DNA of 64,000 nt from assembly GCA_038380435.1 (NCBI GenBank), contig JAWZYU010000020.1, positions 40,952,307-41,016,306 on the forward strand, given 5' to 3'. Both the position numbers and the translations under genes were made by a program. Each line of letters begins with the position of its first letter. Position 1 is the first letter of the stretch. The notes below the pieces were generated by a model, which was not told the DNA's origin, did not search any database, and saw nothing but the letters and a program-made list of their open reading frames with translations. This stretch comes from Ryuthela nishihirai. Its lineage: Eukaryota > Arthropoda > Arachnida > Araneae > Heptathelidae. Below, piece after piece: positions 45,641 to 58,064 of this stretch.

Positions 45641-47033
45641 GGTTGACTGAAAAGTATTGCCTCCAACTATATATATATCTCACTTACAGATGGCGGCACT
45701 GATGCATTAGAAATTGTGACATGTTCTACAACATCTGTCTTTTCACCTCAGTTGGCAGCAAGTTGCTGTGTTAAAAGATTTTGTTGCTATTGTCCATGAA
45801 ATGGAAGCTATGAAATTAGCCTCCTCATTGGAGGCTAATTTTACTATGAACTTACGCACTTTGAACCTTGAAAGCTTGCATTGAGCACTTGTCTATGCAC
45901 TTTAAGCAACATGCCATGATTGAGTTTTTAACTGCTGAAGGAGTTATTCCAATTGAAATTCACTGTCAAATGCAGTTTGTTTATGATGGTGACTGTGTTT
46001 ATGTGAGCACTGTGCATCACTGGGCCAAAATATGTAAAGATGGCAAACTGGGAAGAGCTGATTTGTGTGATAAGCAACAAAGTGTATGATGACCTGTGAT
46101 AGTGACTGATGAGTTTCACAAGAAAAGGTTGATGAATTAAGGACAATTGACAGATCACTCAAAGAGAAATTGCTGTCAAGCTTGGCATTTCATAGGAACG
46201 TGTAGGTCACATTATTCATGTTCTTCAGTATCAGAAAGTTTGTGCTAGATTGGTTACTTGCATCCTGATGGCAGAGATGAAAGCTTCGAGAGTTGAAATT
46301 TGTCAGCAACTTTTGTCATGCTATGAGAATGAAGGTGAGGAATTTCTTCACAACATTGTGACAGCTGATGAAATATGAGTACATAATTATGAACCCAAAA
46401 CCAAGCACCAGTTCACAGAATATCACAGAAGTTCATCTGTGAAAAAAAAGAATCAAAACCCAGTCTTTGGCAGGAAAACTTGTGTCTACAGTTTTTAGAG
46501 ACACAGATGGTGTTATTCGCATGGATATCCTTGAATCTTGGACCACCATCAACTCGGAACACTCAAAACTTTTAAACAGTGATCAAGAATAGTTCAGAAG
46601 CACAAGAAGACATTTTGCTGCAATATGATAATGCTAGACCTCACACCTTGCAAGCCACCATGGAGGCAATTTAGAAGTTGGATTTTACCACATCTGCGAT
46701 ACAGTTCAGATTTGTTGCCATGCAACTTCCACTTTTTTCCAAAAATTAAAGAAAACTTTCGTGGACATCTATATGATTCAAATGAAGAGGTGGAAAGGAA
46801 TGTCAGGAAATGGATGAAGAAACAAAGTATGGAATTCTTTCGTGATGGCTTTGAGAAACTTGTTCATTGTTGGCAGAAGTGTGTGAAGAATGGTAGTGAT
46901 TATGTGGAAATGTAAATACAGATAATAAAAGAGGTCATTTCAAGAATTATTTTTGTGCTCTTTTTGTCTTTTATTAAAATATCCTTATTAAAACAAAAGT
47001 AATCGAAATGGAGATATTATTTTTCATTCAACT
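45641..47033 (+). mobile_element. Full-length dead mariner element
   Basis: The 1.39-kb element has TA at both borders (45639-45640, 47034-47035). Its ends are GGTTGACTGAAAAGTATTGC and, inverted, AAGTTGAATGAAAAATAATA. Transposase remains include IEFLTAEGVIPIEIH, STVHHWAKICKDGKLGRADL, QREIAVKLGIS and, at the C-terminus, PCNFHFFPKIKENFRGHLYD with DGFEKLVHCWQKC and the DYVEM end. Stops and indels break it at many places, including a stop in the first Asp region (near 46378). Confidence 0.9.
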
Positions 47034-47084
47034 TATGTAGTACCAACTGTGCTTGCATTAAGAATTTTCTCCACTCCCATTCTG

Positions 47085-47368
47085 CCTGCAGTTACAAAGG
47101 GGACACTAATTAGCATGGAGAGCTGCCATTTCTCAGAATGGATATTAGGCTACGGATATTGGATATATGGCCTCTTTTGTAGAAAAGCAATATATCCTTT
47201 TATATGTTAAAGAACATGGTGTATGGACTTGATAGAGAAGGCTTCCATCTGTTTCCTAACATCTGTTAATTGGGTCTCTTTCCTCTAACTCTGAACCCTT
47301 GAGCTCCTTGTGACCTGACCATTTAGTTCACTGTGTGCACAAAAGTGCCACTCCAAGGTAACACAACT
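47085..47368 (+). repeat. SINE family A, old head-less copy
   Basis: The words GGGGACACTAATTAGCATGG, TGTTAAAGAACATGG, CCATCTGTTTCCTAACATCTG, CTTGTGACCTGACCATTTAG and AAGTGCCACTCCAAGGTAAC follow the family A body. The tRNA head is missing. This is one of the most diverged copies in the window. Confidence 0.7.
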
Positions 47369-47540
47369 TTACAGAAGTTCATCTGCGAAAAAAAAAAAAT
47401 TCAAAACTCAGGCTTTGGCAGGAAATATAACAAATGAAGAAACAAATGGTTGTTTCTTTATTGTTATACAAACAAATGGTGGTGATTATGTGAATATCAC
47501 ATACAATATTCACATAATCACCACCATTTGTTTCTTCATC
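47369..47540. mobile_element. Rearranged mariner fragment with long palindrome
   Basis: AGAAGTTCATCTGCGAAAA and CTTTGGCAGGAAA match the mariner interior at about 46428-46475, and ATGAAGAAACAAATGG, GGTGATTATGTG match its 3' end. The latter then reappears inverted: 47470-47497 and 47506-47533 are exact 28-base arms around an 8-base loop. It is a deletion derivative with an inverted copy of its own end. Confidence 0.75.
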
Positions 47541-48506
47541 CAACCTGTAAAAGACATTTATCTGAAACCTGCTTTAAGATTATCTTTTACATTCCTTATA
47601 CACATATTGCACGATATAGTCAACTAAGGTCATGATGCAGCACTGTTTTATATTTTTATTCCATTCTTAGCTATCACTTTGTCACTGCTGTGATGAAAGG
47701 AAAAATGCTTTAATAATCTAGACATAGTGTTTTTTTATATACTACTGTGTTCTTTTGTATCAATGCTTGTTTGATGACAAAGAGCTTGCCATTGGAGCCA
47801 TTCATTTAATTCTTTAATGCCCAAGAAATCTAAAAAAAAGTAGCGGGGTAGTAACTACTTACCTCTACTTTTTTTTTTACCTAAAGGTAGTAACTACTAC
47901 CTTACTATTTGTACTAATCCATTTCAAATATTCACCATTTTGGGCTTTATTGGTGTTAAAGAGTGAAATAGCTTTCCCTGATGCAGCAGTCAAGTGCCAC
48001 AAAATATGTATTATCTGGAGCATGATCTATACCTTTACTTAAAATTGCATAATGTGTGTAAAACCATTTGTACAATGCAATTTTTGTATTAAGTTTACGG
48101 TAACTTTATTACTTCATAAATATTTCTGCTGTGCTCTTAATGTTTTATTGATGCCATGGAATATTAAGCTATATATATTTCATATCTTCCACATTTCTGC
48201 TGGCCATCCTGTGCTAGGTCATAAACACATTAACAATTTGGAGTTGGTGATCAAAGGTAACCCAAGTACAGAAATTTCAACCACATGCTGGTGCTCAAAC
48301 TGTTCTCATGATATCTTTTGATGCCAGTTTAAGAATACTCTGAATAAGATTTAGCACCATTTTTTCCTGGCTTGTCCTATGACTACTGTGGTGCAGCAAA
48401 ATATATGTAGATTGCCAAACAATATTTTTTTAGTTTTATTTTTGATATTGAGCATTGGTTCATGCAGTTGTCTTCTGAACATGTTGTTCTTTTCTCCATA
48501 TAATGT
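47541..48506. other. melted intron segment, nothing recognised
   Basis: AT-rich intronic sequence. Fragments near 47820-47900 contain repeated AGTAACTACT words but no defined repeat. Confidence 0.4.
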
Positions 48507-48600
48507 AATATCCATCCTCACAGACCTTCTACTTTGGCATATAAACTGGCAGGCTCCTGTCAGACCTCTGTGGCAAGCAGCTGCTTGAGGGGGTATTTCA
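48507..48600 (+). repeat. SINE family B, 3' domain only
   Basis: TCCTCACAGACCTTCTAC, ATAAACTGGCAGGCTCC, CCTCTGTGGCAAGCAGCTGC and TTGAGGGGGTATTTC match the 3' half of family B with few changes. The tRNA head is absent. Confidence 0.8.
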
Positions 48601-49293
48601 CATATTGCTTACTATATATTAAAATTTTCAGTTAGTGTATTTTAAACTTTTGATACAATACATTGCTAAAGCTTATTTGATTTCATAACCTTTTCTTCAA
48701 ATAAAAATAGCCACATTTCAGAACTTATATAAAAAAACATTCAACTATAGGTAAATTTTTCATTGCATTCAAAACTGCATGTTTTTCTCTTTTCTAGGAA
48801 AAAAAATTAATCATGAAACTAGGCCTTTCACAGGAAAAAATCAGGTTTCTAATCTTCTGACTTCAAAGTGTTAATAATTACACTGGTTTCCATAAATTAA
48901 GGAAAATCCTTATGTTAAGTCAATGGGAAGCTAACGTCAAAGCTCTATAACTTTTTAATTAAAATTTAAATAGTTGTATTTAAATTATTGTATTTTCAGT
49001 CATTGCAGTCTTCCATTCAAGTGCTGTTCTCTGTTCAGTCATTGCAGTGTTTCTTTCCATACCCCTTGTCAGCTGCAAAGAAATATCAGAAATTACTGAG
49101 GAAAGCAGATTGTCAGAAGACTGCATTTGAATATAAATTTGTTCCTTTAATTTAGGTCTGCTCCAATTTAACCTTAGATATCAGTAACCAATTATATGTA
49201 CTCCATATGGGCAGGGACTATTTTAATGTGTCTTAATAAATGGTTTTTTTATATGTTACCTTGTATATGTAAAGTGATAAAATGTAGTGTTAA

Positions 49294-51643
49294 CCCTTCC
49301 ATTGTCCACATCATCTGTATATGGCACAGAATCCAAAATGAGAGGCCAAGAACAAATGTATACATTTTTAGTACAACAAAAAAAAAGATTTTTTAAAAAT
49401 AAAAATTGCCGTTGTAATTTTTTTTACATATATTTTATTATTTTTCAAGCCTGAATTATATATTTTTATATTTTGTTTTTTAATTTGATGCATATTTTAT
49501 TAAACTACAATGTAAATAATTTGATAAAGCCATCTGATTGCGAATTCTTAGAAGCACTAAACAGTATTGTCAATTTGCTTGTTAACATTCCTATTTGCTG
49601 AAGTAACCTTCTGATTTAAGCTCACAAATTTGATTTGAAGTATTATCAACAAATTTTTCTTTAAATTTTTGGAAATTTCCTAAAAAATTAACAAAAAAAC
49701 TGCTCTTTTTAAAAACGGTAGATTTTGGAAGTAATTACAAAGTATGTACCACCATTTTTTTTCCCGTTTTGCACTCTTTTCTGTCGTAAACCTATTTCAT
49801 TATACCCAAAATTATTTTTATAATTTTTCCCAGCATTCTATGCATCTTTCCCACTCTTAGGATCGAAACTGGAAGTAAAAACATCCTTAGAAATTCTGGG
49901 TGCAGCTGCATTTAATTATGTTATGGCTCACTGAGGCAAACAAGGAGCAGATGTTTGACACATGCCATCTCCATTCCATGTGTTATAACACATGGAATGT
50001 CTCCCATATTATTTAGTTTTGGTCCAGCAATGTTGGATACCCTTTGTAAAGGTTAGTATTTGCTTTTTTATATTTAAACCTTAGTGTTCATTTCAGTAGG
50101 TTTATTTTCATAAATTTGTGATCTTTTGGTCAATTTATAAGTATTGATTTTTCATAGTTAGGCTACATCAGATGGCTGGCCTACAACTTGTTGCGTGGAT
50201 ATTTTAACATCGCATTAGGCTATATATTAATTTTTTATTTTATTATTTATTACTTTTCCAGTAAAACTTTGATCTGGTATCATTTTCTGAAAGTAAATGA
50301 GGTCTTGGATATGGAAGCAAATTCATTTCTGTAGATTTATTTCTGTAAGTTAGCAATCTTCTGTTTGGCTGATTTATCGATCTTTCTGAATTATGCTACA
50401 TCACAGGCTGGCTTAAAAGTTGTTGCGCATATTTTATTTAACATCCCATTAGGTTATATATAATTTTTCTTTTATTATTTCTTGTTTTTTTAGTAAAAAA
50501 TATTTTGAGCTTGTACTATTTTCTGAAAATGAATGTCTTGGATATGGAAGCAAAATAAACTTCCTTGCTACAGAAATCAGCCATCATGTGGGGGGACAAT
50601 TTTGGGAAGACTTCCCTCTTCTGAACTCACTGTGAATGTTCCTCCCCCCTTCAGTACCTTGGCTGTGCCACACAAACAATATAATGCTGTTTTTTTTTTG
50701 CTTTGGTGCACAAACCTTTCTGCACTTAGCCAAGATCACCAAACTTCAACAACCAAAAGAAAAAAAGTGATAATGTTTAGTAAAAAAAAGCAGCCAAGAA
50801 AGTTTTTTTTTTATTTTACCAGTTAAGAAAATCCGGTGAGTGTGAGAAGTCCAAATCACTTTGTGTAACACTGGCCGTGTTTAAATATAAAATATTGAAA
50901 AGAATCATTAAAAGAAATAAAAATAATATTTTAGGTTGAATATTATATTATTCAGGAAGAAATTTCTTTTCAATTAATATATAATTTAACTATATTTATT
51001 CATCAGGTTTTCCAAAATGAAGCCTTAATTGTGTAGTGCGATCTTTTTTTCATCATATTACATTGAAAAAGGCTTACTAAAATCAATAAGCTTGTAAATG
51101 TGTTTATAATTTACAACGTAATTAAATTGTTTGGTATGTAACATGACTATTTCCATTGATTGGTTATTTTTTAATAAAAATTCTAAGTTGACTTGTTTGT
51201 CTGACACAGCACAATTGGCTAAAAGCCTGAAATTTTCTACAAGTATGGTACTGAGAAAAAAATTACAAACTAGAGAAATATTTACTTGAAACTAAAAATA
51301 TAATTTTTTCATTATTCAGATAGCCTTTCTTTCTATTCATGTGCATTATAATAATTTCTGTCCATTAGTTTTTTTTAAACAAATTTTTTGTTCCCAGATG
51401 CATTTTTTTTTTACTACATGACTCTAAAAGAGTCCTATTAAATTAAAACTTGTCTTTTTTGTTAAATATTTTCAGAAAATCCAGAATTAAATGCTGATTA
51501 ATTTGGCATATAACATGCCATAATTCGTTTCATTAGTTATTTGGCAAAGAAGTTTTAAAGTTAATTTTTTTTGGTTGAGCATAGGGAGAAAATCACTTGG
51601 CCTCTGGATGGAAACCAGTTTTTTAGGCTGGGCACTGGGAGGG
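49294..51643 (+). mobile_element. piggyBac-like element, 2.35 kb, no intact transposase
   Basis: TTAA lies at 49290-49293 and 51644-51647. The ends are CCCTTCCATTGTCC and, inverted, CCCTCCCAGTGCCCAGCC. The terminal regions match the elements at 13690, 22031, 29200 and 41344. I find no conserved transposase block in the interior, which holds an imperfect 234-bp tandem repeat. It stands about 65 bases upstream of melted coding exon 6. Confidence 0.75.
50080..50550 (+). repeat. Imperfect tandem repeat of about 234 bp in piggyBac element
   Basis: GCTACATCA, GGCTGGC, TTGTTGCG, TATATAAT-rich and TATTTTCTGAAA words and the end GTCTTGGATATGGAAGC occur in the same order in 50162-50316 and 50396-50552. 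The units are clearly diverged. Confidence 0.7.
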
Positions 51644-51709
51644 TTAATAAATGAACATAATGCTGTGAGTTTGAGTTAGTGTTGAAATTTGCTTTTTTTT
51701 TGTTTTCAG

Positions 51710-51930
51710 GATAGGGGAAGGGACTGTTTGGAGTTTTTAATATCTCAGCTTGGTAAAGTGGATCACTTGACTTTGATGACTGTGTTGAGAGTAATTAAAG
51801 GAATTACAGATACATTCCCTTCACTTCTTCCACATTATTTGCCACAGATCTGTAGCCATATTGAACCATCAGCTTCTTCAAACATTCGTGCATATGTTCA
51901 ACAGCTAAAAATTGACTGTAATGCTCTAAA
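51710..51930 (+). CDS. melt: melted coding exon 6
   Basis: The acceptor TTGTTTTCAG ends at 51709 and the donor CTAAA|gtaagt follows 51930. Phase 0 in, phase 2 out. It encodes DRGRDCLEFLISQLGKVD, MTVLRVIKGITDTFPSLL and a C-terminal helix. This is the VEPH1 block around CLTYLVSQL and IKSITDTF and closes the conserved N-terminal region. Confidence 0.94.
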
Positions 51931-52067
51931 GTAAGTAAAAGGTTTATAGTTGTTTTTAGAATTATTTTCACATTTTTAGAATTTGATTCAGGATTTGATT
52001 GTGACATTGTATATAACTAAGCTGTGGTTAAGGAAATAGCAGAAATTTATGATACATGTTCTTTTAG

Positions 52068-52360
52068 GACACAGCAAATGGTTAACCAAACATCTGGTGG
52101 AGTTACTATAGTCAAGGTTGGTGGAAGCAAACAAGATATAATTGCCATGCCTAGTTCTACAATATCAACATTTTCCCCTTGTCATTTACCTGTCATGGTT
52201 CCTGTGTCTTCAGCACGGTCAGTTCATAGTGGAATGAGGGAATGTCGATCAAGACATAACCTCATAGGACACCCTGAAGCAAGGTCTATGTCTCAGCTGG
52301 GTTCAATGCAAATAGTCAATCGGAGCATGGGCCGTCTTCCATCCTCAATGAATACATTAT
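52068..52360 (+). CDS. melt: melted coding exon 7 (Ser-rich linker)
   Basis: The acceptor GTTCTTTTAG ends at 52067 and the donor ACATTAT|gtaagt follows 52360. The exon completes a Lys codon and ends in phase 1. Its product is rich in Ser, Met and Val (TSGGVTIVKVGGSK, SVHSGMRECRSRHN, SMGRLPSSMNT) and looks disordered. Such linker sequence separates the helical repeats from the PH domain and is poorly conserved, so support comes mainly from frame, phase and splice sites. Confidence 0.88.
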
Positions 52361-52890
52361 GTAAGTCATAGAAAAGCTAAAATGCATATAATATTGTCGA
52401 AATATTTCATTTACTTTTTTTTCTCTATATGTATTATCTTTTATGTTGTTCTTTGAGATGTTCTAAGAGATCTTTGTAGTTGTATAGTTACCCAGGCATC
52501 CACATTCCTATTAATTAACATTAATTAATAGGATAATAATTTATACTATTAATACTGATGTTATTAGTTAATAGTTATTGTTAAGTTAATTGGTTATTAA
52601 TTAATATATACTTAACTATTAACAAAAATTTCACATTCCTATATAATTATAAATAATACAAGATGCTTACAAAGCAGACATTTAATATATTTTAATTATG
52701 TATATATGCTGGGCAGTAATGTAATTACTAGAGAAGGGTCCCATTTTGACCAACTTTCAAATATCCATTTTTTTTTTCAAATTTAAATTCAGATTAGGGA
52801 TTCATCTAATGTTTGGCATAAAATCTACTTTGAGTAACTTTTGTATAGTTTGAATGGAAAGTACTCGCATTATTAATTGCACAGTATCAA
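52361..52890. other. melted intron segment with AT-rich block
   Basis: Between 52510 and 52620 the sequence is almost only A and T with repeated TTAATTAA words. No other feature. Confidence 0.45.
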
Positions 52891-52892
52891 TA

Positions 52893-53821
52893 AGTGGGAC
52901 TTTCGAATATAAATGAGAATTTAATTACCATTTGAGCACAAATCAACTTGTGTGAATAGGTATTCATTGTGAACAGGCATTCATTGTCAAACTTGTGAAC
53001 AGCACTAGTTGTGTCCCCCTCCACATTACCAGTAAATTATAATCAAGATGTCAAACCAAGAAGTACCCAGTAGTGTTGGCACAGCATATAATTATTAAAT
53101 TTCTCACAAAGGAAGGTGTCATTTCTTCTGAAATCTTTACCAAACAAGCCCAGTTTGGGAAAGATTGTCACAGACAAGTGTGTCCAGTTGGGCCAAATCA
53201 TTTAGAGAAGTACGAGACTGTGTTGAAAATGAATATCATACTCAGAGACCAAGAACTATCACTCCTGAAAATGTCAAAATTGAGGAACTTATCCTAGACA
53301 ACTGTTGGATAACAGTTCATGTACAGAGACTTACAGGAGACTGGAATTAGTGTAGGGAGCATTGAAGAAATTGGGTGCAATGAGCTAAAATTGAATAAAG
53401 TGAGTGCAAGGTGGGTCCCATGACTTTTGTCATTGGAGAGAAGGACACCACTCACTCATCCTTACACTGCTGCTTTAACTATGGAGACTGCAGAAACTGA
53501 AGTGAGATGTAGTGCCTTATCCGCCGTATAGTCCCAACTTTGCTCCATCTGATTTCTATTTGTTTAGACTACTGAAGATGTTTTTAGGGGACAAGAGATT
53601 CAGAGACATTGATGAGGTCATTGGAGCTGTGCAAAGTTGGATTGACAAGCAACCAAAAACCTTCTTTGAAACTGGGATTCTGAATCTTCCAGAACACTGG
53701 AACCAAGTGCATTGCAGTTAATGGGGACTATGTTGAAAAATAATATGTATGATTTTTCTATTTAGTTGTAAATAAATATTTTAGAATCAAATTCTCATTT
53801 GTATTTGAATGTCCCTCACAT
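52893..53821 (+). mobile_element. Internally deleted mariner, second family
   Basis: TA flanks (52891-52892 and 53822-53823) enclose 929 bp. The ends share GGGAC, TTC, AATA and AAATGAGAATTT. The N-terminal half survives in pieces (IIKFLTKEGVISSEIF, SSWAKSFREVRDCVENE, TITPENVKIEELI). It then jumps at about 53450 to the C-terminal part (THSSLHCC, YSPNFAPSDFYLF, VQSWIDKQPKTFFETGI, NGDYVEK). The segment carrying the first two catalytic Asp residues is missing. Confidence 0.85.
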
Positions 53822-53823
53822 TA

Positions 53824-55750
53824 AATTCTTGAAATTTATAGCAATTGTGGGCAAGGTTTATGCATTTATTTTTAATAAGCTCTTGCAAAATTATTGTAAT
53901 TCACTAGAGTTTCTTGGGCATTTTTCAATGAATTATTGATATTTGATATTATCATGGAAATGGAATTACACCTAAGGATGGAATGGCCCTGCCTAAATGA
54001 ATAATAATGCTGCAAATTAGTTTGCATTTTGTATTTATTCTAAAGATATAACACTAAAAGAAAGTAATTTCCTGTTATCATAAAAAAAAAAAAAAATTTT
54101 TTAACTAACCTAAATAGTTAAAATTATAAAAGTCCTTTAAATTGTATTTTTATGTATTTTTTTTTTAGTTAACTCAATGGTTTTTTCATTCAATTAATTG
54201 TTATCTAAAATTTAAGCATTCAAAATAATTTAGCACACTATTTGAATTACATTATCGAATTTAGATATTCTTTCCCACACATTCATATAGAGCTAATGAT
54301 ATCTCAATTTAATAACAAGAAGTCTCTTCATCAGTAACTTTCATATTTGTATTATTTTTTAATATTCAGTGATATGAAATGCATTTGGGAGGAGAGCTTT
54401 TTAAGAGCATTAAAGAAAAAGTAATGACATTGGTTCATTATATGCATTTGATTCATTATTAATAATTGATGCTCATTTTTTTATTCAATTTAATATTTTT
54501 TTTTGAACAACTGGTTTTATGATCAATAGTACTTTTTATAAGCAGTTTGCCCACTTTGGTGTAAATTAGTTGGATGGTTTGTTAGTTTGTTTATGATAAC
54601 GTGGAGTACAAATATTGTTGAAGCTTGTTACAAATAGATGCATTTAGTTCTCATATCTATATCTATTCTTAATGGTGAATGAAACATATAATTTAAAATG
54701 ATTTAATTTAAAAGTATTGATAAAATTTGAAGAAAAAAGGGGATTGTTTTAACTATGGGGTGATGATGCATGCAATACAACAAAGTTAAAAGATAATTAA
54801 AACAGCCATTAGCTGAAGATTCAACCAGACTGTGCAGTTTAGTTCTCCATATTCCTATGTCCCAAGCACTGTCATTACTTTTAGCCACTGTAAGCTAATT
54901 CGAAAAAAAAAAAGTTTGGCATTGTCTTTGTCCTATTGCGAGACTTTGCTAGGCTGAACAAGGACACCATTCTTAACTTTATTTGCTAATCTGTATGCAG
55001 GCTTTATATCAAAATCAGTGCATTCTCTTTCTAAATAAGATATTGTTCAAAGATTCCACTGGCTGAAAATGTGTATGATTATCTACATGTATGAAACCCT
55101 CTTTATATAATAGCTTCTGAAACATTGCATATATTTTATAAATGCAAACAAGTTAAAAGTTTTCAGTGCCAAAAATATAAATAACTAGATATTTAAAAAA
55201 AAAAAACTGAAAGAACAGCATTTACTGTGGAATTGGGTATAAGCGCATGATGTCTTACTCTGGCACAAAATGTTTTTTGTATTTTTACGTATCAGTTTGT
55301 GTATAATAATTTTGCCATATAATCTCAATATTCAAATTTTAAAATGTGCTCAATTGTCTTATAATGTACTTTCTAGATTTTGATATTTGTAAAAATCATT
55401 AATAAAAATAACTGAAAATTATAAATTTGGCACATTCAAAAATCATAAAGCAATGAAACATAATTAATTAAATGGTCATAGTCACAGTTTTTTATTATCA
55501 AATTTTGTTATGGCTTTTAGAATTTTTATTATTCATGTCAATGGTTATTTGATCCCATTAGGTTACATATTTTTGATGGGAATATAATTTGTTCCATTTA
55601 TTGCTCTTCAGAATGAAATGTTAAACATTATTTTGAACAACATATTAGTTTATGATAAATATATCTTTTTTGTTGACTATGTATGGTATTTTTTCAGTTG
55701 AATGTTAGATTTATATTTTAGGTGTCTTTTTAAATAATTAATTTCCATAG
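53824..55750. other. melted intron segment, nothing recognised
   Basis: AT-rich intronic sequence with homopolymer runs, ending with TTTCCATAG at 55750. No repeat could be assigned. Confidence 0.45.
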
Positions 55751-55943
55751 ATCACCAAAGTGCTACCCGTTTGGGATCTCCACCTGGTATGCATACTAGT
55801 ATGATGAAACTAGGATCATCATCAGTAATGAATAGAAGCATGACAGCTATAAACTGCAAGAACATGAATATGCCTATGGCTCGAGTATCAAGTGGAGGAG
55901 TTACTGTAATGACCAATCTATCATCACCACAAAAAGGCATCAG
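55751..55943 (+). CDS. melt: melted coding exon 8 (linker)
   Basis: Phase 1 in (completing a Tyr codon), phase 2 out, with donor ATCAG|gtcagg. It encodes HQSATRLGSPPGMHTSM, SSVMNRSMTAINC and RVSSGGVTVMTNLSS. The SSGGVTV and NRSM motifs echo TSGGVTI and NRSM of exon 7, so the two exons may have arisen by duplication within the gene. Confidence 0.85.
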
Positions 55944-56539
55944 GTCAGGCAATCCATTTTCAGTAAATGATTTATATATGTTATATATCCTTTAAATTAT
56001 AATCATAACTTTTTTTCTGGGCATGTTTTGTTTTTTTAATTTTTTCTTTAAAAAATCTGTTTTGATGTGAGATTTATTGCCTTTTTGTACAACAACCTAG
56101 TTTTGGCATGTTAGAGTTAATGCTCTTAAAGAGTTAAAGGTTGTTGCAGCTGTTTCATTTTTATATTTGTCAATGTTTTTGCTTTTACCAGTATAACTTA
56201 ATACACTGAAATGTATTTGTATCATCTTGATTCCCTGTAAAATTTTGTCCTTTAATGCCATGGGCCAACATAGCTCTCATTATTGAATTTCTATACTTTT
56301 GGAGCCCTCAGTATGCTTATTAGCTTATTTGCAATACTCAGTAAAAGTGAAGACTGGAAAAGTGTATGTATCAAAATGGGAGATACACTTTAACTCTTAA
56401 TGTGTTAAGTTTATAACAAAGAATTATGTCCGGTGGCTGAATTAATTTATAATTATTTTCAGGAGTCACAAAAATCCTCAAAACTTTATCCTTAGCAGCT
56501 AACAAACATATCATGCTAATCACAAATATGTTATATACT
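55944..56539. other. melted intron segment, nothing recognised
   Basis: AT-rich intronic sequence with no supported feature. Confidence 0.4.
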
Positions 56540-57340
56540 AGGGCTACTTAAATAGCAGCCTGTAGGTCACATCCAACCCACCTGAAAATATTTTATGGCA
56601 TATGAAAAATGTGTGAAAAATATTAAAAAAATTTAATATGTGTTTTCAAAAGAGATATAAAAAATGAGCTGATAAAAATAATATTATATAAAATATTATA
56701 TAAATATATATTGATAAAAATATATTGAGAATTTTTATTTGTTTTAAACCTCTAACTTGGTGTTTATTTTTTGTTTTAATGCATTTATTGTCACTTGATG
56801 CACATGTGCATCATGCCACATGTACTCTAGATGTCATATATGTGCATCATGCATGTGCTCTAGATGCCACATATGTGCATCATCCAGTCTCGGCACTAGC
56901 CATGTTCCCTCATCACAGTGTTACCTAGATTGAGGTTAAAGTTATCTGTATGGAAGGATATTCTTCATTCCAGTGGCCTTCCAAGTATGGGTATCAAGGC
57001 TGCAATGAACTTCTTAACTTTTTGCATGAAAAGAAAAACATTTGAAGTCAAAAGAACATAAAAACTGGCCTACTTGACTATGTAATTGAAGAGCACTAAT
57101 ACACAGAGTAATCTATCAAGCCGAGGAATGAGCAACAGTTCAGAAAGATGTTTTAGCAATTATTCTCATTCTAAATCATTTGAGTTACAAAGAAAGCAGC
57201 CAGAATCAGTGCTATTTTTAGTAATCTTGTCTATTCTGACTGGCAGCCACTATGGTTTTTAGTTGCACTATTGATTTGGAGGACTATATCATAGATTTCA
57301 TTAATATTTTGGACAGATATAGCAACAGGTAAATTTTTAT
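56540..57340 (+). mobile_element. Possible hAT-like relic
   Basis: GGGCTACTTAAATAGCAGCC, then TGTAGGTCACATCC, resembles the leader of degraded hAT copies. Later frames include FQWPSKYGYQGCNELL, but no hAT catalytic block can be shown. This is a weak call. Confidence 0.25.
56803..56888 (+). repeat. Small tandem repeat, CATGTGCATCATG type
   Basis: ATGTGCATCATG, CTCTAGATG and CATATGTGCATCAT recur about every 35 bases, 2.5 times. It sits in the weak hAT-like block. Confidence 0.6.
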
Positions 57341-57564
57341 CAACTTTTTAAAAAAAATAAAAGCAGCTATTTGTTTTGTCTTCTGTGGACAATGAACTTT
57401 TTTAAGAGATATGTGGGAAATTCTTTTTGGGTTATATAGGTACTAACAAAATATCAGGATTCACATTTTCTGACTCTTTCAATAGTGTTAATTTCTACTA
57501 TTTAAGAGAGCTAAATTTGGAAAATGGTAGAACTTGAAACAAATATTAATAAACAGTACTTCTG

Positions 57565-57598
57565 TGGAAAGCAGCTACTTGAGGGTGTATTTATTTTA
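57565..57598 (+). repeat. SINE family B, terminal scrap
   Basis: TGTGGAAAGCAGCTACTTGA and GGGTGTATTTATTTTA match only the last 35 bases of family B. Confidence 0.5.
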
Positions 57599-57784
57599 CA
57601 ATTCATGCCAGAATTTTGAAGTTTAGGTGATGATCACGTGGTTAACCTTGTCAGCAGTAATTTGCCTTTTCCCACCTGAGAGTTGACTCAGCTTATTTAT
57701 ATTTTTGGAAAAAAAATTTAAAAAAATTGTTTTTGATAGATGTGAACAGCAATATAAAATATTACTATTCATTTTCTTTTTAAA

Positions 57785-58060
57785 CTCCCACCCTGTCCTT
57801 CATTTAGAAAGGGGACACCAGTTGGCTTGAAAATGCTGCCATTTGTTGGATGGAACATTAGGCTGTGGCCCCATGTGCAGGAGAGCCATACCTTGTGTAT
57901 GTTAAAGAACAGTGGGCAACTTTGATAGGAAGCAGCCACCCAGTGGTTCCCCTTCCTTAAACTTCTATGAGCACTTGGGGTCCTTGTGATCGATCTGGCC
58001 ATTTAGCTCCTTGTGTGCAAAAAAAAGTCCCACTCAGAGGTAAAACAATCCAACCTACCA
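57785..58060 (+). repeat. SINE family A, head-less diverged copy
   Basis: GGGGACACCAGTTGGCTTG, GGCTGTGGCCCCATGTG, ATGTTAAAGAACA, GGTCCTTGTGAT and AGAGGTAAAACAATCCAACC follow the family A body. The tRNA head is missing. It abuts the LINE relic on its right. Confidence 0.75.
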
Positions 58061-58064
58061 TTTT

